From Lepus europaeus (taxonomy: Eukaryota > Chordata > Mammalia > Lagomorpha > Leporidae): a DNA stretch of 64,000 bases. Shown here piece by piece: positions 10,679-21,156 of this stretch. Position 1 is the first letter of the stretch. Each line of letters starts with the position of its first letter. The position numbers were made by a program, and so were the translations under genes. A model generated the notes under the pieces. It made no database searches. It worked only from the letters and a program-made list of their open reading frames with translations, and was not told the DNA's origin. The stretch is from assembly GCF_033115175.1 (NCBI RefSeq), contig NC_084838.1:91787968-91851967 (forward strand). Direction: 5' to 3'.

Positions 10679-11016
10679 TGGCCAGCGCCGTGGCTTAACA
10701 GGCTAATCCTCCGCCTTGTGGCGCCAGCACACCGGGTTCTAGTCCCGGTCAGGGCGCCGGATTCTGTCCCAATTGCCCCTCTTCCAGGCCAGCTCTCTGC
10801 TGTGGCCCGGGAAGGCAGTGGAGGATGGCCCAAGTGTTTGGGCCCTGCACCCCATGGGAGACCAGGAGAAGCACCTGGCTCCTGGCTTCGGATCAGTGAG
10901 ATGCGCTGGCCGCAGCAGCCATTGGAGGGTGAACCAACAGCAAAAAGGAAGACCTTTCTCTCTGTCTCTCTCTCTCACTATCCACTCTGCCTGTCAAAAA
11001 GAAAAAAAGAAAAAAA
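10679..11016 (+). mobile_element. Young CSINE with 12-bp TSD, nested in a CSINE
   Basis: GGCCAGCGCCGTGGCTTAACAGG opens the copy and CTGCCTGTCAAAAAG closes it. ATTGATTTTATT is exactly duplicated at 10667-10678 and 11017-11028. The target is the tail of an older minus-strand CSINE. Confidence 0.93.
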
Positions 11017-11028
11017 ATTGATTTTATT

Positions 11029-11282
11029 GATTTGGAAGGCACGGGGTGCGGTGGGGCAAAGAGAGAAAAAGTGGGTTTTCATCCACTGGTTCATTCCCCC
11101 AAATGGCTACAACAGCGAGAGCTGGGACTATCTGAAGCCAAGAGCTGCTTCCAGGTCTCCCACGTGGGTGCAGGGACCAAAGCACTTGGGCCATCTTCTG
11201 CTGCTCTCCCAGGTGCATTAGCCTGGGGCTGGATTGGAGGAGGAGCATCCAGGACTCCACCTGCTACACCACGACACTGACC
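11029..11282 (-). mobile_element. Older CSINE, host of the nested copy
   Basis: GATTTGGAAGGCACGGGG through CACCACGACACTGACC is a diverged minus-strand CSINE. Its tail-side bases lie left of the nested element, at about 10663-10678. Confidence 0.78.
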
Positions 11283-11772
11283 AGGAAGAAGGCCACTTTC
11301 ATACCCACCACGTGGCTTACAGAATGCTCATGTGGCCTGTTTGTTTAGATGTGTTCTGGATCACATCAGCTTTGTCCGGGTCCCCCAAGAAGGGGCCCAC
11401 TTGCAGAACTCGGTGTATCCTGCAGATGGGTTCACCTGTCACAAAGCACTCACCCAACTGCAAAATGGCGTCTCCTTTCTGCTATTTCCCACGCCTATAT
11501 GGGTATTACTTACCTGTCTCTTGCTCAGGCCTGTGAGCTCCCTGGACGTGGCAACGAAGCTGTCTTGTGCCCAGCTGTGTAACCTGACAATGAAGTCACC
11601 CAGGAACACACAACCGACCCACACCGAATCATGAACAACAAAATCTCAGTAGTCCTGTGAGGTCAGATCAGTCATCAACACTTTTCCAACAAAGCAAAGC
11701 CCTCCTGTACCAAACATTTAAAGAAAAATAAACTAGACTTCGTCAAAGTCTCACAGAAGGTTGGAGAGGAGG

Positions 11773-12077
11773 AGCCGGTGTGCCGTGGCAGGCAGGTATC
11801 TCATATTCCAGCACCAGTTCGAGTCCTGGCTGCTCCACTATGAATCCAGCTCCCTGAACATGCACCTGGGAAGGCAGGGATGGCGCAAGTGCTAGTGTCC
11901 CTGTCGCCGCTAGGGAAGACCCAGGTAGCGTTCCGGGCTGCTAGCTTCAGCCTGGTTCAGTTCTCACGGTAGTGGCCATTTTGGGAGTGAACCAGCAGAT
12001 GAAAGCTATCTGTGTGTGTGTGTTTCTCTGACACTCTGCCTTTCAAATAAACAAATCTTAAAAAAAAAAAAAAAAAA
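11773..12077 (+). mobile_element. CSINE inside L1 ORF2
   Basis: A diverged head (GCCGGTGTGCCGTGGCAGGC), the body and the tail CTTTCAAATAAACAAATC with a poly(A) run are present. GAGAGGAGGA before and GAGGAAGAGGA after are probable degraded duplications of L1 sequence. Confidence 0.82.
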
Positions 12078-12332
12078 GAGGAAGAGGAACACTTCCAAGC
12101 TCATTCTCTGAGGCCATCATGACGGTGACACCAAAGCCAAAGACACGAGCAGAAAACTACAATATTGCTTATGAATTCTGATGCCAAATTCCTTGACCAG
12201 ATACTAGCCAACAGGTACCAGCAGAATAGTAAGAGGATTATACACTGTGACCAAGTAGGAGTTAGCCCTGAAATGTAAGGATAGTTCAACATGAAAATCA
12301 GTGGAATTCACCATGATAATAGAATGAGGGGT

Positions 12333-12360
12333 ACAAAACAAAACAAAACAAAACAAAAAC
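12333..12360. repeat. (CAAAA)n microsatellite in L1
   Basis: About five CAAAA units interrupt the L1 ORF2 remnant. Confidence 0.85.
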
Positions 12361-12687
12361 CTACATGATCATTTCAATTGTTGTAGGAAAAAATCTTAAC
12401 AAAAATCCAACCCTCTTATTATTAAACCAAAAATCAAAAAATTTAGAAGGAAATTTCCTCAACATAGTGAAGGCCACCTGTGGAAAGCCCATAGTTAACA
12501 TCATAGTCAATGGTAAAAAGTTGAAAGCTTTCCCTCTAAGATCAGGAATAGAGCAAGGATGCCCATTCTCACCACTTCTAGTCAACACAGTATTGGAAGT
12601 CTTTGCCAGAGCTGTTAGGCAAAAATAAACAAATAAAGGCATCCAAGTTGGAAAGGCAGAGATAAACTGATCTCTGCTTACAGTGAT

Positions 12688-12796
12688 ATGGTATCATATA
12701 CATATGTGTATGTATGTATGTATTATATATGCATATGTATGTATTATATATATATATATATGTATGTATGTATGTATACACACACACACACAATCA
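12688..12796. repeat. Compound (ATGT)n(TA)n(CA)n microsatellite
   Basis: Alternating TATG/ATGT units, TA runs and a final CA run fill about 110 bases inside the L1, just before the CSINE at 12815. Confidence 0.9.
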
Positions 12797-12814
12797 TCAA
12801 GATTTAGGAAACCT

Positions 12815-13151
12815 AGGGCCACCGCCTGTGACACTAGCATACCATATAGACTGAGTCCAGCTTCTCCATTTCTGATCCATCTCCCTGCTAATGCGCCTGG
12901 GAAAAGCAACAGAAGATGGCCTAAATGCTTGGGTCCCTGCACACAGTGGGAGACCTGGAAGAAACTCCTGGCTCCTGACATCAGCCTGGCCCAGCCTCAG
13001 CCATTGTGACCATCTGGGGAGTGAAACAGCAGATGGAAGATCTTTCTCTTTCTCTCTTTCTCTCTCTCTCTCTGAGTGAACCAGAGTATAGAAGATATCT
13101 CTCTCCTCTCTCTGTAACTCTTTCAAATAAATAAAATTAATTTTTTTTTAA
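12815..13151 (+). mobile_element. CSINE inside L1 ORF2, TSD visible
   Basis: ATTTAGGAAACCT (12802-12814) and ATTTAGGAAAACT (13152-13164) flank a diverged plus-strand CSINE whose CT tract and CTTTCAAATAAATAAAATT tail are intact. Confidence 0.85.
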
Positions 13152-14222
13152 ATTTAGGAAAACTAAAGATTCCCCAAGACAAACAACCAAACCTGTGAGA
13201 ATTAATAAAGTCACTGAAGAGCAGGACACAAAACTGACATATAAAAATCCATTTTGTTTCCATACTCTAACAGTAAAAAATGCAAAAGAGGAAATTAAAA
13301 ATTCCATTTACATCAAAAACAATAAAATACTCAAGAATAAACTTAATCAAGGAGACAAAAGACTTGTACACTGAACACTACCAGACATTGCTGAAAGGAA
13401 TTAAAGAAGACACACATAATTGAAAAGACAGCCTGTGGTCATGGCTTACAAGATTTATTATTAAGAGTCATTCTCTTAAAAAGTAATATACAAATTTACT
13501 GTAATCCCTATCAAAATACTGATGAGATTTTTTTGCATAAACAATATTTTTTAGAAAAAAATTCATATGTAATCTCAATGGACCCCAAATAGCCCAAAGA
13601 ATCTTAAAGCAGAATTCACACTTCCTGATTTCAAAACTTACTACAAGCAGTAATCAGTGTGGCACTGGCATACAGACATACAGAGCAACGGAATGGAATA
13701 CAGTGCCCAGAAATAAACCCTCACATATATGGTGAAAAGCTACTTGACAAGGTGGCAAAACCCATTTGATGGGAAAAGGACAAAGGACAATCCCTTCAAC
13801 AATAATGCTGGGAAAACTTGACATCCACATGCAAAAGAATGAAGCCAGAACCTTACCTTACATTAAGCACAAAAATGGACTGAAAATGGAATGAAGACCC
13901 AAACACAGAGCTACAACATAAAGCTCTTAGAAGAAACACAGGGGGAAAGCTTCATGACATTGAATTTGGCAGTGACTCCTTGGATATGGAACCAAAAATA
14001 CAGGCAACAAAAGAGCAAGTAGATAATTCAGAATTCATTAAAACAAAAAAACTTTTATTAAAGAACCAGAGATTAGTAATAGAATAAAAAGGCAACTGAC
14101 ACAATGGGAGAAAATATTTGCAAATCATCTAAGTGATAAGGGATCAATATACAGAATACTGTACATAAAGGACTCCTAAGCTCCACAACCAGGAAACAAA
14201 CAACCCAATTTAAAAATGGGCA

Positions 14223-14610
14223 GGGGCCGGTGCTGTGGCATAGGAGGTTAATACTCCTCCTGCGACACTGGCATCCCGTATGGGTGCTGGTTCTAATCCC
14301 GGCTGCTCCTCTTCCACTCCAGCTCTCTGCTATGGCCTGGGAGAGCAGTGGAGGATGGCCCAAGTGCTTGGGCTCCTGTACCCACATGGGAGACCAGGAG
14401 GAAGCACCTGGCTCCTGGCTGCAGATCGGCACACCCCCGCCATTGTGGCCATATGGGGAGTGAACCAACGGATGGAAGACCTTTCTCTGTCTTTCCCTCT
14501 CACTGTCTAACTCTATGTCTCAAATAAAAAAAAAAAAAAAAAAAAAAAACAAACAACAACAACCAAAAAAACGCTTTGAAGATGACCAACAGAGGTTGTA
14601 AAAAAAAAAA
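14223..14610 (+). mobile_element. CSINE with an extra 3' tail, inside L1
   Basis: The CSINE proper spans 14223-14550 and ends in CTCAAATAAAAA with a long A run. About 50 bases of non-CSINE, non-L1 sequence follow (14550-14598), then a second A run, then AAAAATTGGGCA (14611-14622). That last block matches AAAAATGGGCA (14212-14222) at the left edge. L1 continues smoothly across the two duplications, so the extra 50 bases came in with the SINE. Confidence 0.8.
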
Positions 14611-15445
14611 AAAAATTGGGCAAAGGATTGTAATAGACTTCTACACAGATGATACATAGGTGGCCAAGAAGCACACAAAAGAATATCAAGTATCACTCGT
14701 CATCAGGAAATGCAAATTAAAACCCCAAGAAGTTACTACTTTACATCCATCCCAATGGCTACTGTAAAACAAAATAACACACATTGGCATGGATGTGGAG
14801 CAACTGGGACTCTTGTGGAAATGTAAAATGGAACAGTGACTGTGGAAAGTGGTGTGAGTCCCCTTGGACCAAATAACAATCCTGCCCTATGCCCCACGGA
14901 GTCCACTTCTGGACACATACCTGAACGTGAAAGCAGGTTCTACAGCGGGTATCTGCATGCCAGCGTTCTCAGCAGTGCTATTCACAACAGCCAAAGGGTA
15001 GAAGCACCCCAAGTGTCCACTGAGTGACACAGGACAGATAAACAAACTGCGGTCTACACACACATGAAATGAAACACTAGGCAGTGTTGAAAAGGCATGG
15101 ACTTCTGACCCAGTGTAGTAGAGACGAACCTCGAGGACACTGTGCTCGGTGAGATCAGTCAGTCACAAAAGGACACACACTGTGTGAACCCATGTGTACA
15201 AGGTCCCTAGAGTAGTCAAATTAATGGAGGCAGGAGGGAGAAGGGGTGTAGAGGGGTGTGTGTGTGTGTGTGTGTATGTGTGCATGCGCCAGGGGCTGGG
15301 GGAGGCAAATGTGGAGTCCGTGTTGAATGGGATGGAGTATCAGTTTGTGGAGACGAGGGGTTCTGCAGAACAATGGTAGAGATGGTTAAACAGCAAAGTG
15401 AATGGCCTTCACGCTGCCCAAAGATGGTTAAAGATGGTAAATTTT

Positions 15446-15776
15446 GGGGGGCCAATGTTGTGCTGTGGCAGGTAAAGCTGCTGCCTGCAGTGCCGGCATC
15501 TCATGTGGGTGCCAGTTCAAGTCCTGGCTGCTCCACTTCTGATTCAGCTCCCTGCTAGTGGCCCGGGAAAGCAGCAGAAGATGGCCCAAGTGCTTGGGTT
15601 TCTGCACCCCCGTGAGACCTGGATGAAGCTCCTGGCTCCTGGGTTCAGTCTGGCCCAGCCCTGGCCGTTGTGGCCAATTGGGGAGTGAACCAGCAGATGG
15701 AAGCCCTCTCTCTGTGTGTCTCTCCCTCTCACTTTCTGTAACTTGACCTTTCAAATAAAATAAATCATTTTTAAAA
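15446..15776 (+). mobile_element. CSINE near the L1 3' end
   Basis: GGGGGGCCAATGTTGTGCTGTGG through CCTTTCAAATAAAATAAATC is a complete plus-strand copy. L1 3' UTR sequence flanks it on both sides. Confidence 0.87.
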
Positions 15777-15819
15777 ATGATACATTATTTATACTATGGG
15801 TATTTAACAAAAAAAAAAA

Positions 15820-16142
15820 TTTTTTTTTTGACAGGCAGAGTGGACAGTGAGAGAGAGAGAGAGAAAGGTCTTCCTTTTTGCCGTTGGTTCACCCTCCCAT
15901 GGCTGCTGCGGCTGGCTCATCATGCTGATCCGAAGGCAGGAGCCAGGTGCTTCTCCTGGTCTCCCATGCGGGTGCAGGGCCCAAGGACTTGGGCCATCCT
16001 CCACTGCCTTCCCGGGCCATAGCAGTGAGCTGGCCTGGAAGAGGGGCAATTGGGACAGAATCCGGCGCCCCAACCGGGACTAGAACCCGGTGTGCCTGCG
16101 CCGCAAGGCAGAGGATTAGCCTGTTAAGCCACGGCGCCGGCC
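15820..16142 (-). mobile_element. Young CSINE (CSINE2-like), full length
   Basis: T10-GACAGGCAGAGTGGACAG through GCCACGGCGCCGGCC is nearly complete, with little decay. It joins the L1 A-tail directly, which suggests insertion into that tail. Confidence 0.92.
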
Positions 16143-17411
16143 GCAAACTGGGTTTTGAACGGAGCTCTGTCTGGACATGCTCAGAACCAGACGCCGTGGG
16201 CAGGGCTGGCTGTAGACAGGAGACCTCCGGGGGCAAGTGGGAGGGAGGACAGACTGTCCCAGGCATGTTCTGTGAGGCAGCTGAGGCACCGGCCAGGCCT
16301 CCAGTTCACCCTTCTCTCTCCCCAGGCGGCTGCTCTTGCTGGCTGACACTGAGACACTCCAAGCCTCCGTCTTCACGGCTGTCAAACGGCCCCAGGACCA
16401 TCTCTCTAGCAGCAGCAGCCTGAGCGTCCAGTGTGGCGATCCACCCTGGCACAAGGTTTTCCAAGGCCTGGCTGGGCACTACAAGGCCCAGGGCCACGCA
16501 GAGGTGCTGCACCTGGGGAGCCCGCGGCACGCGCTGTGCAATCGTTTCCTTATTTGTAAACAAGGAAAGACAAGTATTGGGATAGGGAGGGCTGCCCAGA
16601 ACCAGGGCCGCACACGGTGTTCTCCAGAAGCGTCCAGCACTCACCCGACTGCCCTCATGGCGCTGTCAGGGGAACGGCAGTGTGCCCATCAGCACCAGGC
16701 GGTGCCCGCCCAGCTGGGCCCAGAGCCTCAGCAGTCAAAGCAGCAGGCAGAAGGAAAAAACCGGGATGAAGCCTTCCTGTGACCCCACGGGGCGGCTCCC
16801 AGGTGCGAGAGGTCGGGGTGCCCCTTCCTCCCATCATGCATCAGCACAGGGCACCTGCTGGGGACAGGAGGAGGGCTTGGAGGGCAAGCTGCATGCTGTG
16901 GGCCAAACAGCCCCTTGTCAAGGGTGTCCTGAGGCACGGCGGGCCAAGATTCCTGCCCTGAGCTGCCCACCACCTCCCAGCATTAGGCAGCTTCTGCCAC
17001 AGGAGGCTGGGGCAAGAGGGAGTGAGGAGGGCAAGTCAGGCCTGACAGGTTTCTTACTATGAATGTGGCCTCTGTCCAGCACAGATGCCCGAGGGACGCC
17101 AGCAGCTGGGGCGGCAGGGCAGGTGCAGCTGGAGGGGGGGTGGGGGGAGTCCATCTCAGAGGGCACCTCTCCCACCCCACTCACCAAAGACTCCGGGCAC
17201 TGCAGGTGAGGTGGGGCAGGCTGCAAGGACGGCGCAATGCCAAGCCCCTGGCTTCCTCTCCTGTGGACACAGAAGTGGGGTAGCCGGCCTCCCGGCTGAG
17301 GTCTGGACTTTCAGTGGGGTTCCCGGGCAGCTCCACGCCACACTCTCCTCGTGCCTCTTGATCTGTCCCCGGCGTCTGGGAAGCGAGCATCTTCAGCTAG
17401 GATAAGGGGAG

Positions 17412-17496
17412 TGAGGAGGAGGAGGAGGAGGAGGAGGAGGAGGAGGAGGAGGAGGAGGAGGAGGAGGAGGAGGAGGAGGAGGAGGAGGAGGAGGAG
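17412..17496. repeat. (GGA)n trinucleotide tract upstream of PHF2
   Basis: About 28 nearly perfect GGA/GAG units form one long purine-only strand. It lies roughly 800 bases upstream of the PHF2 start codon, at the edge of the CpG island. The reverse strand reads as a leucine run, which is not coding evidence. Confidence 0.98.
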
Positions 17497-18245
17497 TATT
17501 TGGGCCAGCACCACCACTGGGGATTAAGGGCTGGGGAAGAGGCAGGGAGGCCAAAGAAGGTATCTCCTTCCCACTCGCCGCGGGGTCAGAAGAAAGTTAG
17601 GGGTCCAGGACTTCCCTCTCTGCTGGAGGAGGGAGCATTGCAGCCTGGCACCCCTTGACCCGGCCGCCAGTAGCCCGGCCGGCCGGCTGTGCCCTAGGGT
17701 CCCGGCCACCTTCTCCGCGGGGTCCCCGCAGCCCACCTCCCCGGGGGCGGGGAAGCCTTTGGCCCAACTTCCTCCCCGGGCAGGGACCCCTCGCCTATCT
17801 TCTCCCGCAGCAAGTCCCACGGCCCACCTCCCGTCCAGCAGAGACCCCCGGCTCGCCTTCTCCCCTTGGCTCGGTCCCCCGGCCGGCCCACCTTCCACCC
17901 GGCCCGCCTTCCCCGCGCGGCAGCGGGGCCCAGGCCGGCGGGCGGAGGCGGCGCCACCCGGGGCGCTGACGTAGAGGCCGCTCGGCGGCCGGGGGTCCCT
18001 GCGGTGGGGCCGCGGCTCCCCGCCCGCCGCCCCCGCGCGTCCCTTCCCTTTTGTGTCCCGCGCGCGGCCCGGCCCGCGCACACTCGCGCCCTGCGCCCCG
18101 CGGCCGGGCGGCTCCGGCGCGGCCTCCAGCGCGCGCGGCATTGTGCGGACGCGCGGCCGGGAGCGCGCGGGCGGTCTGCGCCCCCGGCCCGTCCCCCGGC
18201 CGCGGCGCCGCCCGCGCCCGCCGCCCCCGCCCGCCGCCCCCGCGC

Positions 18246-18270
18246 GGCCCGGCCCGGCCCGGCCCGGCCC
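18246..18270 (+). repeat. (GGCCC)5 pentamer run in probable PHF2 5' UTR
   Basis: Five GGCCC units occur in tandem 35 bases upstream of the start codon. They could form stable structure in the mRNA leader if the transcript starts upstream of them. Confidence 0.85.
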
Positions 18271-18304
18271 GACCGCGGCGCAGCGGCGGGGCGCGCGCGG
18301 CAAC

Positions 18305-18402
18305 ATGGCGACGGTGCCCGTGTACTGCGTCTGCCGGCTGCCCTACGACGTTACCCGCTTCATGATCGAGTGCGACGCCTGCAAGGACTGGTTCCACGGC
18401 AG
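18305..18402 (+). CDS. PHF2: PHF2 coding exon 1 (N-terminal PHD finger part)
   Basis: The ATG at 18305 has a strong Kozak context (A at -3, G at +4). It opens [20 protein letters not shown] and continues to DWFHG, after which GGC AG|GTGAGC is a consensus splice donor with the junction at 18402/18403. This matches the start of PHF2 (KDM7C), a nuclear JmjC-family protein. The family PHD finger binds H3K4me3, and PHF2 acts in H3K9me2 demethylation with ARID5B. Five of eight zinc ligands are here (C8, C10, C23, C26, H31), with Y7, Y14, M20 and W29 of the aromatic cage. The exon ends two bases into codon 33; AG plus C or T from exon 2 gives the expected Ser. The paralogue PHF8 differs (MASVPVYCLC), so PHF2 is preferred. 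Exon 2 is not in the window. Confidence 0.96.
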
Positions 18403-19070
18403 GTGAGCGCGCAGCGGCCCGGCCGCCTCCCGCCCGCCCGGCCACCGCGGCCACCCGGCGCCCGGGCCCGCTCGGCGGGGACGGCTCGGCGGAGGCGACT
18501 CGCCGGGGACGGCTCGCGGGGACGGCCCGCTCAGCGGGCACGGCTCGGGGAGGCCGGCTCGGTGGAACCCGCGCGCTGGGGCCGGGCCGCCGCGCGCCCT
18601 TTTGTGCCCAGGGCGGGGGCCGCGAGCCGGGCCGGCGGGGCGCCTGGCGCCCGCACAAAGCGAGGCCCGCGGCCCGGAGGCGCCAGGGTGCGGGGAAGTT
18701 GGGGCCAGGCCCCGGCCGGGCGCCTGACAGCGGGGCCGCGCGGCCGCGGAGGCGGCTCGGAGGGAGGCCCAGGCCCCGCGCCCGCGCCTCCCCTTGCGAA
18801 GTTGCAGGAACTTTCCCCGCGCGGGCTTGGGCGGCCGGGCCGGGGGAGGCGGGCGCGCGGCCGGCGCGGGTCCCCGAGAGGCGCGAGCGGCGGGGCTGGG
18901 CGGCCGGGACACCCGGCGGCTCCCCGGACCTCGTCCCGGCGGGCGGACCCAGCCCGGCGGACTGCGGCGGCAGAGTCGTGTCGGTGCGCGGGGCGGGCGC
19001 CAGGCTTTGCCGCCTCCGCCCTGGCCTGCAAGGTTCCCCATTTCCTTCGGCAGGGACACCCCAGTTTGAC

Positions 19071-20340
19071 GTGACCTTATGCTCTCTAAGGAAGGTGGGG
19101 AGGGGGCAGGAGGTAAGCCTGGAGACACTGAAGCCTGCCTTCCTGGCCCTTGCCCGTGGCCGTGACCTGGCCCGGTGCCTACTTTTCACAAGCCAAAGGC
19201 CCTTCCCACCCAGAAGTAAAAGCTGCGGGAGGAAGAGGAGGGGTACTCCTGCCCGAACTGCTCCGACAGGTTCTCCCGCGGCTGACTTTGCCTGTGGGCT
19301 GTTTGGGCTGTCTGCCTTGCGGAGTTCCAGGACAGCCTGGGGGATCTGGAGGGGTCGCCGCAGCTCCTGGTCCTCCCTCCTGAGTGGAGACCCCCTGCAG
19401 GTCCCAGCTGAGGGTGTTGAGAATGGGCTCAGGGGTTCTCACACCCTCTGACAGATGTGGCCCGGGTCCGCAGGCACCCTGTTCATGTGTGGGGAGCAGG
19501 GTGGCAGGACCTGGTCCCCTCTGTGCCTAAGTCCCACTGCCGTGCCTGTCAAGGGGATGCTTGTGAGGAGGGTGTGGAGTTGTGTGGGTCGGGGACACAT
19601 GCTGACTGACTATGCGTGGGGCTCCTAGGATGCTCTCTTGGGGCTGCCCAGGGCTGGGAGACCCCTTCTGACTGCTGCTTGCCCCAAGCCCATGTGCACA
19701 CCCACTAACTGCATCCATCCGGGAGTGCAAGGACCAGAGCCTGTATGGCTGTGCCGATCCCGAGCCGCTGGCCCCAGAAATCCTTGAACGTGGTAAGGCC
19801 TCTCCAGTCTCCCATCCCCACTCAGGGCCTGCAGAACCCTGTGGGCCCTGGTGCTCAGCTCCGGGCTGCTGCCCACACGCCCAGACTGGGGAGGAGAGAG
19901 GGCTCCGGGGGGCCCTTCCTCTTGTGCCTAAGGGAAGCTCTGGGGAAGGGGGCTGGTTCTGATCTGGTCTTCTAGGCCAAGGGGAAACCCAGGAACAAGA
20001 GACAGGCAGGGGAGAGGGCTGGTGTCCTTTGCTCTATTGGTCCAGGCTGGGGGCAGGAGAGATATGACCTTAGACACTGTAAAGAGGATTGCTTGGGAAC
20101 CCTGGGAGGTGAAAGCTTCCTGGTGCGTCTGGTCCCCCTGGGTGGCTCCAGGCTGTGATGGACAGAAGGCGGGCTCAGGGACCAGGGCTGTGTGGACGAG
20201 GTGGGGCTTGGCTGCACGCGGCTCTCTCGGCATCATTCTTGCCATCAGTGAAACGAAAGTGTGTCGCCACGCCCGTGTGTTTCCCAATCTACGTCGGCTC
20301 GGATGACCCTCAGTAACCCCGGGCGTACCACCTGTGCTGC
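19071..20340. other. Unique intronic sequence, no feature seen
   Basis: GC-moderate sequence lies downstream of the CpG island, without CSINE or clear L1. It could hold intronic regulatory elements, but I recognise no motif cluster strong enough to call. Confidence 0.5.
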
Positions 20341-20609
20341 CATTTACTTCACAGTTTACACGAAAGCTCACTTTTCAAAAGTTTCAGTCCTTTTTAACTT
20401 TGTATTCCGAGGGGACTTTAGCATTACAAAAATGGTGCAGCTCCTCCGTGGGGTACCCTTCGCTCACTCTGTCCATCTCCCTAAAGTTAGCATCTTACAT
20501 AACCATGGCGCCTGTGCACAAGCAAAGATATTCACGCTTCTACAATGCTGTTCTTCCACCGACAACATTTACTGGTATTTCTGTAACAAGGTTTCCCCTG
20601 CTTCCTTTC
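20341..20609 (-). mobile_element. Possible antisense L1 relic
   Basis: GTTAGCATCTTACATAACCATGG, preceded by ACAAAAATGGTGCAG, resembles a widespread antisense L1 3' segment in mammals. It may continue from 20927 to about 21060, past the next CSINE. It is strongly diverged. Confidence 0.45.
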
Positions 20610-20926
20610 TTTTTTTTTTTTTGACAGATAGAGATAGACAGTGAAGGAGAGAGACAGAGAGAAAGGTCTTCCTTCTGTTGGTTCTCCCCCGAAATGGCTG
20701 CTACGGCTGGTGCGCTGTACAGATCCAAAGCCAGGAGCCAGGAGCTTCCTCCCGGTCTCCCATGCGGGTGCAGGGTCCAAGCACTTGGGCCATCCTCCAC
20801 TGCACTCCCAGGCCACAGCAGAGAGCCGGACTGGAAGAGGAGCAACCGGGACTAGAACCCGGAGCACATATGGGATGCTGGCGCCGCAGATGGAGGATTA
20901 ACCTAGTGAGCCACGGCACCGTCCCC
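20610..20926 (-). mobile_element. CSINE2-like copy
   Basis: T13-GACAGATAGAGATAGACAG through CCACGGCACCGTCCCC is a full-length minus-strand copy with modest decay. Confidence 0.88.
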
Positions 20927-21156
20927 TTCCTGCCCTTTTTCTGTCTAGGGTCCCAGGTTACATTTAATTCTCATGCCTCCTTACTCTGGTGAATATTTCT
21001 CTTAAAAGGAAACTTCGTATCATTCCCTGAAATAGAAAGTTAGTGTCACTTGCTGTGCACAGTCACTGTGAAAATAAACACGGAACTGTTGAAGTGAAAA
21101 GCCTGTGTCCTCCCCGCTGTGGTCGTATTGTATTCTTCAGTGAGCCCCGGTTTTGG

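Larger units (their letters stand above)
11680..15819 (+). mobile_element. Sense-strand L1 3' half, interrupted by CSINEs
   Basis: TGTACCAAACATTTAAAGAAAAATAAA starts a plus-strand L1 that runs through the ORF2 reverse transcriptase region to an A-rich end at 15810-15819. A peptide fragment there, GIEQGCPFSPLLVNTVLEV, matches the L1 family reverse-transcriptase motif. CSINEs at 11773, 12815, 14223 and 15446 interrupt it. Removing them leaves about 2.8 kb of 5'-truncated L1 with many stops and frameshifts, so it is inactive. Two microsatellites and a GT run (15257-15277) lie inside it. Confidence 0.88.
6431..17570. other. FAM120A-PHF2 intergenic region
   Basis: About 11 kb separates the FAM120A poly(A) site from the PHF2 CpG island. 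It holds an orphan CpG island, an LTR relic, a sense L1 3' half, nine CSINEs and a GGA tract (all listed). The remaining unique stretches are 7381-7814, 8149-9271, 9909-10660, 11283-11680 and 16143-17411. I saw no conserved protein-coding exon in them, and their reading frames are short and of random composition. Confidence 0.8.
17570..19070 (+). promoter_or_regulatory. PHF2: PHF2 CpG-island promoter region
   Basis: CpG-dense, very GC-rich DNA surrounds PHF2 exon 1. No TATA box is apparent. A CRE half-site, TGACGT, is at 17967-17972, and many GC boxes are present. A YY1-like AACATGGCG overlaps the start codon. The transcription start cannot be fixed from sequence but should lie within a few hundred bases upstream of 18305. 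Roughly the last 650 bases of the island fall in intron 1, a usual arrangement for broad promoters. Confidence 0.85.

Noticed and set aside
10679..11016. tRNA-like promoter boxes suggesting tRNA genes (here and in many other places)
   Set aside because: They belong to CSINE heads, which derive from a tRNA. No cloverleaf with an anticodon arm can be formed with confidence.
12365..12628. Reverse-transcriptase-like peptide
   Set aside because: It is a fragment of L1 ORF2 in a 5'-truncated, interrupted relic, not a functional gene.
17311..17517. Poly-leucine frame on the minus strand
   Set aside because: It is simply the reverse reading of the GGA tract.
18053..18304. Open frame upstream of the PHF2 ATG, in phase with it
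   Set aside because: It has no ATG; the frame would have to start at a GTG. Its Arg/Pro/Gly-rich translation is what any stop-poor GC-rich leader gives. The known protein begins at 18305, which has a strong Kozak context.
17795..19189. Long open frames on both strands across the PHF2 CpG island (up to 464 codons)
   Set aside because: Extreme GC content removes stop codons. The translations are Arg/Pro/Gly/Ala-rich with no domain, and they overlap each other and exon 1.
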